Shown here piece by piece: positions 40,535 through 50,042 of a DNA stretch of 64,000 nucleotides. The stretch's first letter is position 1, and each line of letters begins with the position of its first letter. The position numbers and the translations under genes are program-made. The DNA is taken from assembly GCF_017165765.1 (NCBI RefSeq), contig NZ_JAFGZD010000004.1, forward strand, positions 336,313-400,312, written 5' to 3'. A model generated the notes under the pieces. The model saw only the letters and a list, made by a program, of their open reading frames with translations, was not told where the DNA came from and made no database searches. Source of the DNA: Pseudomonas capsici (GTDB taxonomy: Bacteria > Pseudomonadota > Gammaproteobacteria > Pseudomonadales > Pseudomonadaceae).

Positions 40535-41503
40535 TCAGGTAATGGCCTCCTGTTCGCGGCGATACGCATAGGTGTCGGCAAAGCGTGACAGCAGAAATTC
40601 CGCGCAGGTGGTTGCAGGGTAGCGTGCCGGAGCGGTTTCGCTCTGGCAGCCTGGCAGGCATTCGATACGGGTATCGGGATGCGGTTCCGCGAAGAATGGC
40701 ATGGAGTAGCGGTCGACACCCAGTGGGCTGATGACCCGGTGCGGTGTAGACACATAACGGTCGTTGCTCCAGCGCGCCATCATGTCGCCGATATTGACCA
40801 CAAACGTGCCTTCAAGCGGCGGTGCGTCGATCCACTCGCCGCGAACGTCGCGTACCTGCAGGCCACCGGCGGCATCCTGATACAGCAACGTGATGCAGCC
40901 GTAATCGGTATGGGCTCCGGCACCCTGCTGTTCCGTGGAAGTTGCGGTATGGCGTGGCGGGTAATGGATCATGCGAAAGACGCTGACCGGGTCCTTGAAG
41001 CGCCGATCGAAAAAGTCGGATTCGATACCCAGTGCCAAGGTCATGGCTCTCAGCAGGGTCTGGGCCAGCGCCTGCATGTCCAGATAATGCTGTTCCATCA
41101 GGCTTTCCCAGCCCGGTATGTCCGGGTGGCGGTTTGGTCCGCGCAAGGGTTTGCCGGCCAGCACATCGGGATGGCCGGCATCCATGTGCAGGCCCATGTC
41201 GAAGGTTTCCTTGAGGTCGCTGGGCAGGTTCGGGTCCAGTTGCTCGGTGGCAATCGCGCCATAGCCGCGGTGGTGCGAGCTTTGGGTGATATCGATGCTG
41301 AGCTTTTCAGCCTGGGGCCTGGCAAAGAATCGCTTCCCGGCGTCCAGTACCTGTTCGATGCGCCGGGCCGTGATCGGGTGGCCCTTGATGTAGAAAAAGC
41401 CCCACTCGCGGCAGGCCTGATCGATCTGGCTGGCAACCGCCTGCCAGGCTTGTTCGTCGGGGGTGTAGAGCGGGGCGATATCGATGATGGGAAGCTGGTT
41501 CAT
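40535..41503 (-). CDS. 2-oxoglutarate/Fe(II)-dependent oxygenase (isopenicillin N synthase family)
   Basis: A 322-residue oxygenase with the N-terminal DIOX_N region (PIIDIAPLYTPDEQAWQ) and the iron facial triad HTDYG plus STPHRVI, followed by the 2-oxoglutarate-binding RYSMPFF. In Pseudomonas it is paired with add and a purine transporter, so the substrate could be a purine such as xanthine, but the sequence alone does not show this. Confidence 0.87.
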   Translation of the reverse strand: MNQLPIIDIAPLYTPDEQAWQAVASQIDQACREWGFFYIKGHPITARRIEQVLDAGKRFFARPQAEKLSIDITQSSHHRGYGAIATEQLDPNLPSDLKETFDMGLHMDAGHPDVLAGKPLRGPNRHPDIPGWESLMEQHYLDMQALAQTLLRAMTLALGIESDFFDRRFKDPVSVFRMIHYPPRHTATSTEQQGAGAHTDYGCITLLYQDAAGGLQVRDVRGEWIDAPPLEGTFVVNIGDMMARWSNDRYVSTPHRVISPLGVDRYSMPFFAEPHPDTRIECLPGCQSETAPARYPATTCAEFLLSRFADTYAYRREQEAIT

Positions 41504-41542
41504 GAACCATTCCTGAGTGTTCGTTGTGTTGCCTGAATGGGG

Positions 41543-41574
41543 GCGAGCAGGCGGGTTTGTTCCGGCCTGCTCGC
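41543..41574. terminator. Hairpin after the BMP binding-protein gene
   Basis: A 10-bp perfect stem (GCGAGCAGGC at 41543-41552 with its complement at 41565-41574) lies just beyond the minus-strand stop at 41582. There is no U-run. Confidence 0.55.
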
Positions 41575-41581
41575 GGACAGG

Positions 41582-42676
41582 TTACTTCGGCAGTTCTGCT
41601 GTAATCCCTTCAACGTAGTAGTTCATCGAGGCCAGTTCGGCATTGGTGGCGACCTTGCCTTCGGGGATCTTCACGGCACCGGTCTGGTCCTTGATCGGGC
41701 CGGTGAAGGGATGGAATTCACCGCTTTCGATGCTGGCGATGATCTTCTGTGCTTCGGCTTTCACATCGGCCGGAACCAGATCGCTGATCGGCAGTTCAAC
41801 CGTGCCTTCCTTCAGGCCGCCCCAGTAGTCCTGAGGTTTCCAGGTTCCGGCAATCACCCCTTCGGTGGCCTGGATGTAATGCGGGCCCCAGTTGTTGACG
41901 ATGGAGGTCAGGACCGCCTTGGGTCCGAAATGAGCCATGTCCGAGGCGTAACCGACCGCGTAGACACCACGGCGCTCGGCGGTCTGGATCGGGGCCGGGC
42001 TGTCGGTGTGCTGGAACACCACGTCCACGCCCTGGTCGATCAGCGCATTGGCGGCATCGGCTTCCTTGCCCGGATCGAACCAGGAGTTGACCCACACCAC
42101 CTTGATTTCAGTGCCGGGGTTGTACTTGTTCAGCGCCAGCTGGATGGCGTCGATATCGCGCAGCACTTCCGGGATCGGGAACGAGGCGACATAACCGACC
42201 TTCTTGGTCTTGGTCATCTTCGCCGCCAGGAAGCCGCCTACATAGCGACCTTCATAGGTGCGGGCCAGATAAGTGCCCATGTTCTTGTCCTGCTTGTAGC
42301 CGGTGGCGTGCTCGAACTTCACGTTCGGAAACTGCTTGGCGACTTTCAGCGTCGGGTTCATGTATCCGAAAGAGGTGCTGAAAATCAGGTCGAAGCCACC
42401 TTTGGCCATATTGCGAATCACGCGCTCGGCGTCCGCACCTTCCGGCACGTTCTCGACGTAGCTGCTGCTGACCTTGTCGCCAAGCGCCGCGACCATCGCC
42501 TTGCGGCCCTGCTCGTGTTGATAGGTCCAGCCGTGATCACCGATGGGGCCGATGTAGACGAAGCCGACTTTCAGGGGATCGGCAGCCGAAGCGAGCAGAC
42601 TGGAACCCAGGCCGACAACGGCAGCCATGGCACACAGCAGTTTTTTCAGAGGACGACGTGGGTTGGTCAGGTGCAT
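41582..42676 (-). CDS. BMP-family ABC transporter substrate-binding protein (purine nucleoside/nucleobase type)
   Basis: A 364-residue periplasmic protein of the Bmp/PnrA family, which binds purine nucleosides or related compounds. A signal peptide (to about residue 32, LLASA-ADPL) precedes VGFVYIGPIGDHGWTYQHEQGR. The ATG at 42676 follows AAGGAA. It lacks adjacent permeases; the matching permeases and ATPase lie 10 kb away at 52437-56028, which makes a split transporter likely. A TGCAAAAAACTGACCACA motif lies 61 bp upstream. Confidence 0.9.
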   Translation of the reverse strand: MHLTNPRRPLKKLLCAMAAVVGLGSSLLASAADPLKVGFVYIGPIGDHGWTYQHEQGRKAMVAALGDKVSSSYVENVPEGADAERVIRNMAKGGFDLIFSTSFGYMNPTLKVAKQFPNVKFEHATGYKQDKNMGTYLARTYEGRYVGGFLAAKMTKTKKVGYVASFPIPEVLRDIDAIQLALNKYNPGTEIKVVWVNSWFDPGKEADAANALIDQGVDVVFQHTDSPAPIQTAERRGVYAVGYASDMAHFGPKAVLTSIVNNWGPHYIQATEGVIAGTWKPQDYWGGLKEGTVELPISDLVPADVKAEAQKIIASIESGEFHPFTGPIKDQTGAVKIPEGKVATNAELASMNYYVEGITAELPK

Positions 42677-42736
42677 CGGGTCTGATTCCTTGCAATCTTG
42701 TTGGTATGCCGACTGAGCGGGTATACCTCCAGCCAA

Positions 42737-42754
42737 TGCAAAAAACTGACCACA
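42737..42754. promoter_or_regulatory. Candidate purine-transport regulatory motif, copy 1
   Basis: TGCAAAAAACTGACCACA occurs upstream of the BMP binding-protein gene and resembles sequences at 56425 and 59369, upstream of two other purine transport genes. The role is inferred from recurrence. Confidence 0.45.
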
Positions 42755-42841
42755 AAGACAGCTTGTTACGGGCCGCCGTTTCCCTGCTTCAAGGTCGGTC
42801 GCGGCATGCAGCCCGACGGTGCAGAAGCGCTCGCCGCGCTT

Positions 42842-43633
42842 CTAACTGGTGCAGCGCGTGCTGCGCTCGACAATGCACATCGGCGTGCCCGCCACCGGCT
42901 CACGCATGATCTGCACCTGCACATCGAAAACCCTGCCGACCAGTTCGGCATCCAGCACTGCCTCGGGCGTTCCGCTGGCCACCAGACGTCCGGCCTGCAT
43001 CACCGCCAGATGGTCGGCATAGCGGCAGGCCTGGTTGATGTCGTGCAGCACGGTGATGACGGTCTTGCCCTCGGCGCTGAGCTGACGCATCAGGTCCAGC
43101 AGTTCCACCTGGTGGCTGATGTCCAGATAAGTGGTGGGCTCATCCAGCAGAACGATGGCGGCATCCTGCGCCAGAACCATCGCCAGCCAGGCCCGTTGGC
43201 GCTGCCCGCCGGACAGGTCGCTCAGCGGACGTTCGGCCAGTGCTTCCAGCTCCATGCGCTGCAGAGCCTGATCGACACTGCTGCGGTCTGCGCCGCTCAG
43301 GCGTCCCCACAGGCTGTTATGGGGGCTGCGCCCGTAAGCCACGAGTTGCCGCACGCTGACGCCTTCAGGAATTGGCAGCACCTGTGGCAGAAAGGCAATC
43401 TTGCGCGCCAGCTCCCGTGGCGAAAGCTGCGCATAGGCCTGACCGTCAAGGCTCAGGGTGCCTGACTGCGGAGTGAGAATCCGCGCAAAGGCCTTGAGCA
43501 GGGTGGACTTTCCGCAGCCGTTGGGGCCGATCAATGCCGTGACCTTGCCGGGCGGCGGGCTGAACGACAGTGCCTGCACGATACGCGTATCGCCGTAGCC
43601 GATGTCGAGTTGCTGTGCCTGGAGAATGCTCAT
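42842..43633 (-). CDS. fecE: Iron(III)-citrate-type ABC transporter ATPase
   Basis: A 263-residue ATPase of the siderophore/B12 importer class with Walker A GPNGCGKSTLL, signature LSGGQRQRAWLAMVLAQD and Walker B IVLLDEPTTYLD. It is the last gene of a four-gene fecBCDE-type operon; CbrABCD for achromobactin is a close alternative. The ATG at 43633 (MSILQAQQLDIGYG) is chosen over the longer frame that would run into fecD. A hairpin overlaps its stop (42823-42843). Confidence 0.85.
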   Translation of the reverse strand: MSILQAQQLDIGYGDTRIVQALSFSPPPGKVTALIGPNGCGKSTLLKAFARILTPQSGTLSLDGQAYAQLSPRELARKIAFLPQVLPIPEGVSVRQLVAYGRSPHNSLWGRLSGADRSSVDQALQRMELEALAERPLSDLSGGQRQRAWLAMVLAQDAAIVLLDEPTTYLDISHQVELLDLMRQLSAEGKTVITVLHDINQACRYADHLAVMQAGRLVASGTPEAVLDAELVGRVFDVQVQIMREPVAGTPMCIVERSTRCTS

Positions 43634-43637
43634 GGAA

Positions 43638-44606
43638 TCAACCTTTGAATCGTGCCAGCAGCCAGAGGAAATACGGGGCACCGATTACCGCCGTGAGGAT
43701 ACCGGCAGGAATCTCGCTGGGCGCAATCAGGGTGCGCCCCAGCGTGTCGGCCAGCACCAGCAACAGCGAGCCCAATAGCATCGAAGCCGGCAACAGGTAT
43801 TGATGATGACCGCCCACCAGACGCCTTGCCATGTGTGGAGCGACCAGCCCCACGAAACCCACCGGCCCGATGATCCCGACGCCTGCGCTGGTCAGCAGCA
43901 CCGCCCCGCCCATGGCCAGCCAGCGGATGCGCTTCAAGCCGGTGCCAAGGCTCTGGGCTGCTTCGTCACCCAGACCGATCAGATTCAGGGACTTGGCCAG
44001 CAACAGGCAGGCCGGGATCAACAGCAGAAACGGTGAGGCCAGCCAGACATGATGCCAGTTGCGACTCCACAGGCTGCCGGTCAGGGCCAGCAGAGCGGTG
44101 TTGATATCCAGCGGATTGGACAGGATCAGAAACTCGGTGATGCTCGACAGCGTCACCGCAATCGCCACCCCGGACAGTGCGAAACGTACGCCGGAAAACT
44201 GCACGCCGGTGTTGTACAGCGCCAGCAGCAAGGCACCGGTCGCGCCGCCCAGGCACGCCACCAGCGGCAACCAGGCCACCGGCATCTGTGGGAAACCGAT
44301 GATGGCGATGGTCAATGCCAGCCCGGCACCCTGAGTGACGCCGAGAATTTCCGGCGAGGCCAGCGGGTTGCGGATCACGCCTTGGACGATGGCACCGGCC
44401 AGCCCGAAGGCGCTGCCGGTCAGAATCGCGATCAGGCCGCGTGGCAGACGATGGTTCCAGACTTCGAAGTCCTTGCTGTCGTGCGCGATCAAGTGATCGA
44501 GCACCGCGCCGGGCGTCAGCCAGACCGTGCCTGCGCTCAGGCTGAGCAGCAGAGCCAGCAGTAACAGCGCGAGCAGAATCAGCAATCTCGAACGTGGCCG
44601 ATTCAT
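43638..44606 (-). CDS. fecD: Iron(III)-citrate-type ABC transporter permease
   Basis: A 322-residue FecCD-family permease with about nine or ten membrane spans and the conserved FVGLVAPHMARRLVGGHHQYLLPAS and GRTLIAPSEIPAGILTAVIGAPYFLWLL segments. Its start overlaps the fecC stop by four bases. Confidence 0.88.
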   Translation of the reverse strand: MNRPRSRLLILLALLLLALLLSLSAGTVWLTPGAVLDHLIAHDSKDFEVWNHRLPRGLIAILTGSAFGLAGAIVQGVIRNPLASPEILGVTQGAGLALTIAIIGFPQMPVAWLPLVACLGGATGALLLALYNTGVQFSGVRFALSGVAIAVTLSSITEFLILSNPLDINTALLALTGSLWSRNWHHVWLASPFLLLIPACLLLAKSLNLIGLGDEAAQSLGTGLKRIRWLAMGGAVLLTSAGVGIIGPVGFVGLVAPHMARRLVGGHHQYLLPASMLLGSLLLVLADTLGRTLIAPSEIPAGILTAVIGAPYFLWLLARFKG

Positions 44607-45592
44607 AGCGTGCGCCTTGCCAGAAACAGAAAGAATGGCGCACCGATCAGCGCCGTGACCACACCGGCTGGCGTTTCTACCGGAAAGGCCACTGCGCGGC
44701 TGATCAGGTCGGACGCCAGCACAATCGCCGCACCCAGACCGGCGCTGACGGGGATCAGCCAGCGGTAATCGTTACCCAGCCATTGGCGGGCAATGTTTGG
44801 CGCAATCAGGCCGACAAAGGCAATCGGTCCCACGGCACAGACACTGGCTCCTACCAGTAACAGACTGACCACGAACACCAGAAAGCGCAGCGCGCCGATT
44901 CGCACGCCCAGCGAGCGTGCGGCATCTTCGCCCAGGTTGATGAGGTTCAGGCGCGGCGCACAGGCAACGGCCAGCACCAGGCCGATCAAGGTGCAAGGCC
45001 AGAGCAACTGCAATTGCTCTGCGCCCACATTGGCCAGCGAGCCGGCCAGCCAGTTGAGGACGCTTTGCGCCTGGGCTTCCACCAGAATCACGGTCAGCCG
45101 GGTCAGCGCCGCACACAGCGCAGCCACTGCCACTCCGGCCAGTACCAGCCGTCCCTGAGCGGTGGCCGGCGACCATGCGCCGCCAAGACTGAATACCGTG
45201 ATCCACGCCAGCGCGCCGCCAATGGCTGTCATCAGCAAGGCACCGCCAGGGAAGGGCGGCGTGACAAGCCCGGTGGAAAACAGCGCCAGCCCCAGAGCCG
45301 CGCCTGCCGTTACACCAAACAGGGAAGGGGAGGCCAGCCGGTTACGGGTGATGCCCTGCATCAAGGCTCCGGCAACTCCAAGACAGGCACCGACCAGCGC
45401 GGCACACACTGCTCGTGGCACCCGCAACTGGGCCACGATATAAGCGATGTTGCCGCCCTCGCGCCCCAGGGTGAACAGGCCGTTCCACGCATCGATCTGC
45501 CGGATGCTGAAAGGCGATAGCGCGAACAGCGACACCCAGAACAGGCCCAGGCACGTCACGGCAATCACTGCCGCCATCAGCCAGCGACGCAT
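44603..45592 (-). CDS. fecC: Iron(III)-citrate-type ABC transporter permease
   Basis: A 329-residue FecCD-family permease that forms the channel with the next gene. IAFVGLIAPNIARQWLGNDYRWLIPVSAGLGAAIVLASD and the C-terminal PAGVVTALIGAPFFLFL are diagnostic. It begins at the base after the binding-protein stop and overlaps fecD by four bases. Confidence 0.88.
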   Translation of the reverse strand: MRRWLMAAVIAVTCLGLFWVSLFALSPFSIRQIDAWNGLFTLGREGGNIAYIVAQLRVPRAVCAALVGACLGVAGALMQGITRNRLASPSLFGVTAGAALGLALFSTGLVTPPFPGGALLMTAIGGALAWITVFSLGGAWSPATAQGRLVLAGVAVAALCAALTRLTVILVEAQAQSVLNWLAGSLANVGAEQLQLLWPCTLIGLVLAVACAPRLNLINLGEDAARSLGVRIGALRFLVFVVSLLLVGASVCAVGPIAFVGLIAPNIARQWLGNDYRWLIPVSAGLGAAIVLASDLISRAVAFPVETPAGVVTALIGAPFFLFLARRTL

Positions 45593-46513
45593 TTATGGAT
45601 TCAGTACGGCCTTGCCGCCCTTGAGAATGGCCAGTGTGTCATCGGCAATCTGCTCGGAAGCCATGATGCCGCGATTGCGCGCCCAGCTGTCGCCATCGAC
45701 TTCGGCGACCTGTTTGTTACGCACGGCACTCAGCACCTGCCAGAGCGGCTGCTTGCTCCAGGTGTCGACAATGCTGGGGCGACGATAATGGCCCACCAGC
45801 AGCCAGCCCGGGTCCAGGGCCAGCAACTGTTCGAGGCTGACGAACTCGGTCGGGGCGGCGTTCTTGCGTACTTCCGGAACTTGCAGACCGATGGCCTGCA
45901 ACACGCTACCGGCATAGGAGTGCGGGCCATGGACCGAGAAGCTGTCCTCACGGGCAACCCCGAACAGCGCCTTGGTATTGGCCGGGACCTGCGCCGCGAC
46001 CTCTTTGAGGTGTTTGCGGTTTTCGGCAATCCGCGCCTGCATCTGCGGAGCTTTGCCCAGAGCGACGCCGATCAGCTCGGCGGATTTCAGACTGCCTTCA
46101 TAATCTTCGCCACGCGACGGCAGCATCAGCGTCGGCGCGAGGCTGGCCAGATCGTTGTAAAGCGCCTGATGACGGCCAAGGTCGGCAATGATCAGGTCCG
46201 GCTTGAGGCGGGCAATCACTTCGATATTGGGCTGTGAGCGCAGGCCTACCGACTGCCATTCACCCACGGCCTTGCGCACCTTGGGCAGCACGCGGTTGGC
46301 ATCGCCATCGTCGGCAGCACCGACCGGTGTCACGCCCACCGAGGCCAGTCCGTCGAGAAAGGAAAACTCCAGCACCACCACGCGCTTGGGGGCGTCTGGC
46401 AGATGGACCTTGTGTTGGCCGTCATCGATATCGATGGGCGCAGCCTGAGCGATGCTGGCCGAGAGAGCCAGCAGGCCGCAAGCCAGCAGGCGAGAAAGGC
46501 GGGAAGTACGCAT
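45593..46513 (-). CDS. fecB: Iron(III)-citrate-type periplasmic binding protein
   Basis: A 306-residue class III (TroA/BtuF-like) periplasmic binding protein with a signal peptide of about 25 residues (ASIAQAAPID). PKRVVVLEFSFLDGLASVGV opens the first lobe. The ATG at 46513 is used rather than the longer in-frame opening. It is first in the operon. No TonB-dependent receptor or FecIR regulator is nearby, and I could not find a convincing Fur box upstream. Confidence 0.85.
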   Translation of the reverse strand: MRTSRLSRLLACGLLALSASIAQAAPIDIDDGQHKVHLPDAPKRVVVLEFSFLDGLASVGVTPVGAADDGDANRVLPKVRKAVGEWQSVGLRSQPNIEVIARLKPDLIIADLGRHQALYNDLASLAPTLMLPSRGEDYEGSLKSAELIGVALGKAPQMQARIAENRKHLKEVAAQVPANTKALFGVAREDSFSVHGPHSYAGSVLQAIGLQVPEVRKNAAPTEFVSLEQLLALDPGWLLVGHYRRPSIVDTWSKQPLWQVLSAVRNKQVAEVDGDSWARNRGIMASEQIADDTLAILKGGKAVLNP

Positions 46514-46700
46514 GGGCAATACCTTTGTAGCGGAAACAGTCGTGCCAGAGGGCACGAAGAAAACGGCGGGCACTATTTCATATCGAGGCGGCAGGATCAA
46601 AAGTCATTTGCATCTGGCAGAACGTACCGATCGACACTTCACCATGAAGTAATGTGGTCCGTGTGAGGGTCAATGCTCTGACACGTTATCAGGAGGCACT

Positions 46701-47261
46701 ATGAAAAAGTCCAATGTCCACGCCGATGCCTTGTCCTGGGGACACGGTCCGCGCATCTTCGAAGTGTTTCTCGAACCGACATGTCCGTTTTCGGTGAGGG
46801 CTTTCAACAAGCTCGACGAGTTGCTGGCGCTGGCAGGCGAAGATCGCCTCACGATCAGAATCCGCCTGCAATCCCAGCCGTGGCACATGTTTTCGCCCGT
46901 GGTCGTGCGCTGCATCCTGGCGGCCTCCACGCTGGAAGGTGGCAAGGACACGGCCAGGAAAGTCATGGCGGCGGTGGCTGCGCATCGGGCAGAGTTCGAG
47001 TTCGAGCAGCATGCCGGCGGCCCGAATCTGGATGCAACCCCGAATGACATCATTGCCCGTCTGGAAGGTCACAGCGGTGTTCCGCTGGCGCAAGCCTTTG
47101 CCCTCCCGGAACTTGAGCACGTCATCAAGTGGCACAGCAAATACTCGCGGCAGAACGGCATTCACGTTTCCCCGACGTTCATGATCGACGGACTGATACA
47201 GCCGAACATGGGCAGTGGCGATTCGGTAGCCGAGTGGCTTTCCCAACTGCAACTGTCGTGA
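46701..47261 (+). CDS. DsbA/thioredoxin-fold protein with CPFS active site
   Basis: A 186-residue thioredoxin-fold protein without a signal peptide. The usual CXXC is replaced by CPFS (Cys28, Ser31), and a cis-proline motif is visible as VSPTF. A single-cysteine site suggests a glutathione-transferase-like or monothiol role rather than dithiol oxidation. It begins after a GGAGGCACT ribosome site and is divergent from fecB. Its substrate is unknown. Confidence 0.75.
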   Translation: MKKSNVHADALSWGHGPRIFEVFLEPTCPFSVRAFNKLDELLALAGEDRLTIRIRLQSQPWHMFSPVVVRCILAASTLEGGKDTARKVMAAVAAHRAEFEFEQHAGGPNLDATPNDIIARLEGHSGVPLAQAFALPELEHVIKWHSKYSRQNGIHVSPTFMIDGLIQPNMGSGDSVAEWLSQLQLS

Positions 47262-47396
47262 TGCGCGACCTGCAAGAGTAGTGTTCCGGCTCGGCCGATT
47301 CATGAAACCTTTTGTCACAGACCGTACTCTCAAGCACTTCATCGCGGCACCCGGCCGGTAGCCGTGCGAATGTGACGCAAGGGCATGAGACGCGGA

Positions 47397-48488
47397 ATGG
47401 ACTCATTACTCAGGCAAGAAAAGTTTCTGTTGCTGGCGATCATTGCAACCTTTATCGCCTATCCCCTGGAGCATTGGTTGCTGGGGAATGGCCAGACGGT
47501 TGCATTGCTGGCCGGGCTGGCGCTGGTCGGGTTCATCATCTGTGCTTCGATGCGTGTGGCTCATCATGCCGAGTTGCTGGCCGAGAAGGTCGGCGACCCT
47601 TACGGCACGATGATCCTGACGCTTTCGGCGGTGCTGGTCGAAGTGGTGATCCTGGCGATCATGATGAGCAACGAGCCGTCGGCGACGCTGGTGCGGGACA
47701 CGATCTACGCTGCGGTGATGCTGGATATCAACGGTATCCTCGGGCTGGCCGCCCTGATGGGTGGCCTCAAGCATGGCGAGCAGGCCTACAACGATAATTC
47801 GGCGCGCACCTACAGCGTGATGATCCTGACCGCCATGGGCGTGTCGATGGTGGTACCCGAATTCATTCCCAAGGCTGACTGGAAGCTGTATTCGGCCTTT
47901 ACCATCGGCGCGATGATTGTGCTCTACACCCTGTTCCTGCGCATGCAGGTCGGGCCGCACAGTTATTTCTTCAGTTACAGCTATCCCGAGAAAAACAGGC
48001 GCAAGGATCAGCCTGAAGAGCAGAGCGAATCGATCAACCTGACGCGCTCCATCGTGACGCTGGTACTGGGCGTGGTGGTGATCGGGGCCCTGGCGGAAGT
48101 GATGTCCAAGACCATCGATCTGGGGCTGGAAGGCACGGGAGCCCCGCCTGTACTGACGGCGATTCTGGTGGCGGCGATTTCCGCAGCACCGGAGATTCTG
48201 ACCGCCTTGCGCGCTGCGCTGGCCAACCGCATGCAGTCAGTGGTCAACATTGCCTTGGGGGCCTCGCTGTCCACCGTGATCCTGACGGTTCCTGCGATGG
48301 AAGCGATGGCGCTCTACAGCGGGCAACCATTCCAGATGGCCATGACCCCCGTGCAGACCGTCATGGTGTTCATCACGCTTCTGGTCTGCGCGATCAACCT
48401 CAACGATGGTGAAACCAATGCCATCGAGGGCATGACGCATTTCGTGCTGTTCGCGACCTTCATCATGCTCTCTTGTCTGGGGCTGTAG
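47397..48488 (+). CDS. ChaA-like calcium/proton (Na+/H+) antiporter
   Basis: A 363-residue CaCA-superfamily antiporter with about 11 membrane spans. The two alpha repeats appear as VLVEVVILAIMM (first acidic motif) and ILVAAISAAPEILTALRAALANRMQSVVNIALGASLSTVILTVP (second). It resembles ionic transporter y4hA and E. coli ChaA. An in-frame ATG four codons upstream (47385) is possible, but its ribosome site would lie only one base away, so 47397 is preferred. Confidence 0.85.
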   Translation: MDSLLRQEKFLLLAIIATFIAYPLEHWLLGNGQTVALLAGLALVGFIICASMRVAHHAELLAEKVGDPYGTMILTLSAVLVEVVILAIMMSNEPSATLVRDTIYAAVMLDINGILGLAALMGGLKHGEQAYNDNSARTYSVMILTAMGVSMVVPEFIPKADWKLYSAFTIGAMIVLYTLFLRMQVGPHSYFFSYSYPEKNRRKDQPEEQSESINLTRSIVTLVLGVVVIGALAEVMSKTIDLGLEGTGAPPVLTAILVAAISAAPEILTALRAALANRMQSVVNIALGASLSTVILTVPAMEAMALYSGQPFQMAMTPVQTVMVFITLLVCAINLNDGETNAIEGMTHFVLFATFIMLSCLGL

Positions 48489-48499
48489 GCGCGCGGTTT

Positions 48500-48540
48500 T
48501 TCAATACCCACGCCGGCCTCGTCGCGGGCAAGCGCGCTCC
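48500..48540. repeat. Single REP-like element at the 3' end of the deaminase gene
   Basis: Read leftward, TAGGAGCGCGCTTGCCCGCG is of Pseudomonas REP type, and its TAG is the stop codon of the 8-oxoguanine deaminase gene. No second arm was identified. Confidence 0.5.
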
Positions 48541-49898
48541 TACATCGCGTGCAACAGTTGGTGTGCGGCCTGGCGGTGATCGGCGATCAGCTTCTTCAGG
48601 TCCAGGCCTTCGACCTGCCCATCCGTTACCCGCCAGTGGCCCGCGATCATCACCCGGTCGGCCCGGTCCGCGCCGCACAGCAACAGCGCCGAAAGCGGGT
48701 CATGACTGCCGGAGAAGCGCAGTTCATCGAGCTTGAACAAGGCCAGGTCTGCCTGCTTGCCCACGGCCAGTTCGCCGATATCGGTACGCCCCAACAACTG
48801 TGCCGAGCCCTTGGTTGCCCAGCCCAGCACCCGCTCCGGGGTGATGTCCTGCGCGCCGTAGCGCAGCCGCTGAAGATAGAGCGCCTGCCGCGCTTCGAGG
48901 ATCATGTTGGAGGCATCGTTGGAGGCCGAGCCATCGACGCCAAGACCCAATGGCGCACCGGCGGCGGTGAGCTCCAGTGTCGGGCAGATGCCGGAAGCCA
49001 GACGCATGTTGGAGCTGGGACAATGACAGATCCCGGTGCCTGCTGCACCAAGACGGGCAATTTCATCCGGGTTGAAATGAATACCGTGGGCCAGCCAGGT
49101 GCGAGGCCCGAGCCAGCCGACGCTGTCCAGATAATCCACCGTGCGCAGCCCGAAGCGCTGCAGGCAGAAGTCCTCTTCATCCAGGGTTTCGGCCAGATGG
49201 GTATGCAGGCGCACATCGAATTTCTGCGCCAGCGCAGCGCTCTCGGCCATGATCTGCGGCGTCACCGAAAACGGCGAGCAGGGTGCCAGGGCAATCTGGA
49301 TCTGCGCGCCGTCGCCGCGCTCATGGTAGGTCTCGATCAGGCGCTGACTGTCTGCCAGGATCACCTCGCCTTGTTGCACCGTCTGTTGCGGCGGCAAGCC
49401 ACCATCGGCTTCGCCCAGGCTCATGGAACCGCGGGTCAGCATGGCGCGCATGCCCAGTTCGCGAACGCTTTGCACCTGAATATCGATGGCCTGCTCCAGC
49501 CCGTCGGGAAACAGATAGTGATGATCTGCCGCAGTGGTACAGCCCGACAGCAGCAACTCTACTAGCGCCACCTGACTGGCCAGGGCGAGTTTTTCCGGTG
49601 TCAGCCGCGCCCATACCGGGTACAGCGTCTTGAGCCATGGAAACAAAGGTTGATTGACCACCGGTGCCCAGGCTCGGGTCAGGGTCTGATAGAAGTGATG
49701 ATGCGTGTTGATCAGCCCCGGCAACAGCACATGTTCGCGGGCATCGAACACTTGATCGCACGGGCGGGAAGGACGCTGACCGACAGCCAGTAGCTCAACG
49801 ATCACGCCATCTTCGACCACCAGCCCGCCACGGGCGTCCAGGTCATTAGCAGTGAAAACGGCAAGGGGATTTTTCAACCAGATACGGGTCGCGGGCAT
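48540..49898 (-). CDS. 8-oxoguanine deaminase (amidohydrolase)
   Basis: A 452-residue amidohydrolase closest to P. aeruginosa PA0142, which deaminates 8-oxoguanine to urate. The metal ligands appear as LINTHHHFYQT, HTHLAET, WLAHGIH and VDGSASND (final Asp). Older names such as hydroxydechloroatrazine hydrolase reflect the same family. It belongs to the purine salvage gene set of this region. Its C-terminus is joined to a REP-like repeat that provides the stop. Confidence 0.88.
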   Translation of the reverse strand: MPATRIWLKNPLAVFTANDLDARGGLVVEDGVIVELLAVGQRPSRPCDQVFDAREHVLLPGLINTHHHFYQTLTRAWAPVVNQPLFPWLKTLYPVWARLTPEKLALASQVALVELLLSGCTTAADHHYLFPDGLEQAIDIQVQSVRELGMRAMLTRGSMSLGEADGGLPPQQTVQQGEVILADSQRLIETYHERGDGAQIQIALAPCSPFSVTPQIMAESAALAQKFDVRLHTHLAETLDEEDFCLQRFGLRTVDYLDSVGWLGPRTWLAHGIHFNPDEIARLGAAGTGICHCPSSNMRLASGICPTLELTAAGAPLGLGVDGSASNDASNMILEARQALYLQRLRYGAQDITPERVLGWATKGSAQLLGRTDIGELAVGKQADLALFKLDELRFSGSHDPLSALLLCGADRADRVMIAGHWRVTDGQVEGLDLKKLIADHRQAAHQLLHAM

Positions 49899-49973
49899 GA
49901 GCCGGCTCCTCTGAAAGTGGGTTCAGGTTAGCCAGCTCAGTTTTGCCCTGTCTGCTGATCCAGGGTTGCCGGT

Positions 49974-50031
49974 GATTGTGAGCGATGCATAGGCAAGGCG
50001 AATGAGTGTATTACTCGCTCACCTCACAATC
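49974..50031. repeat. Inverted repeat between higA and the deaminase gene
   Basis: GATTGTGAG at 49974 pairs with CTCACAATC at 50023, and GTGAGCGA at 49978 with TCGCTCAC at 50015, giving alternative stems. It could terminate the higBA transcript. There is no clear T-run. Confidence 0.5.
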
Positions 50032-50042
50032 AAACCCGAGCC

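Noticed and set aside
46514..46700. Possible Fur box upstream of fecB
   Set aside because: The best segment, around GCAAATGACTTTTGATC, matches the Fur consensus too poorly to claim.
49974..50031. Possible attachment site at the edge of the toxin-antitoxin module
   Set aside because: The repeat is a local inverted repeat with no copy on the other side of the module and no integrase or tRNA gene nearby; a terminator is simpler.
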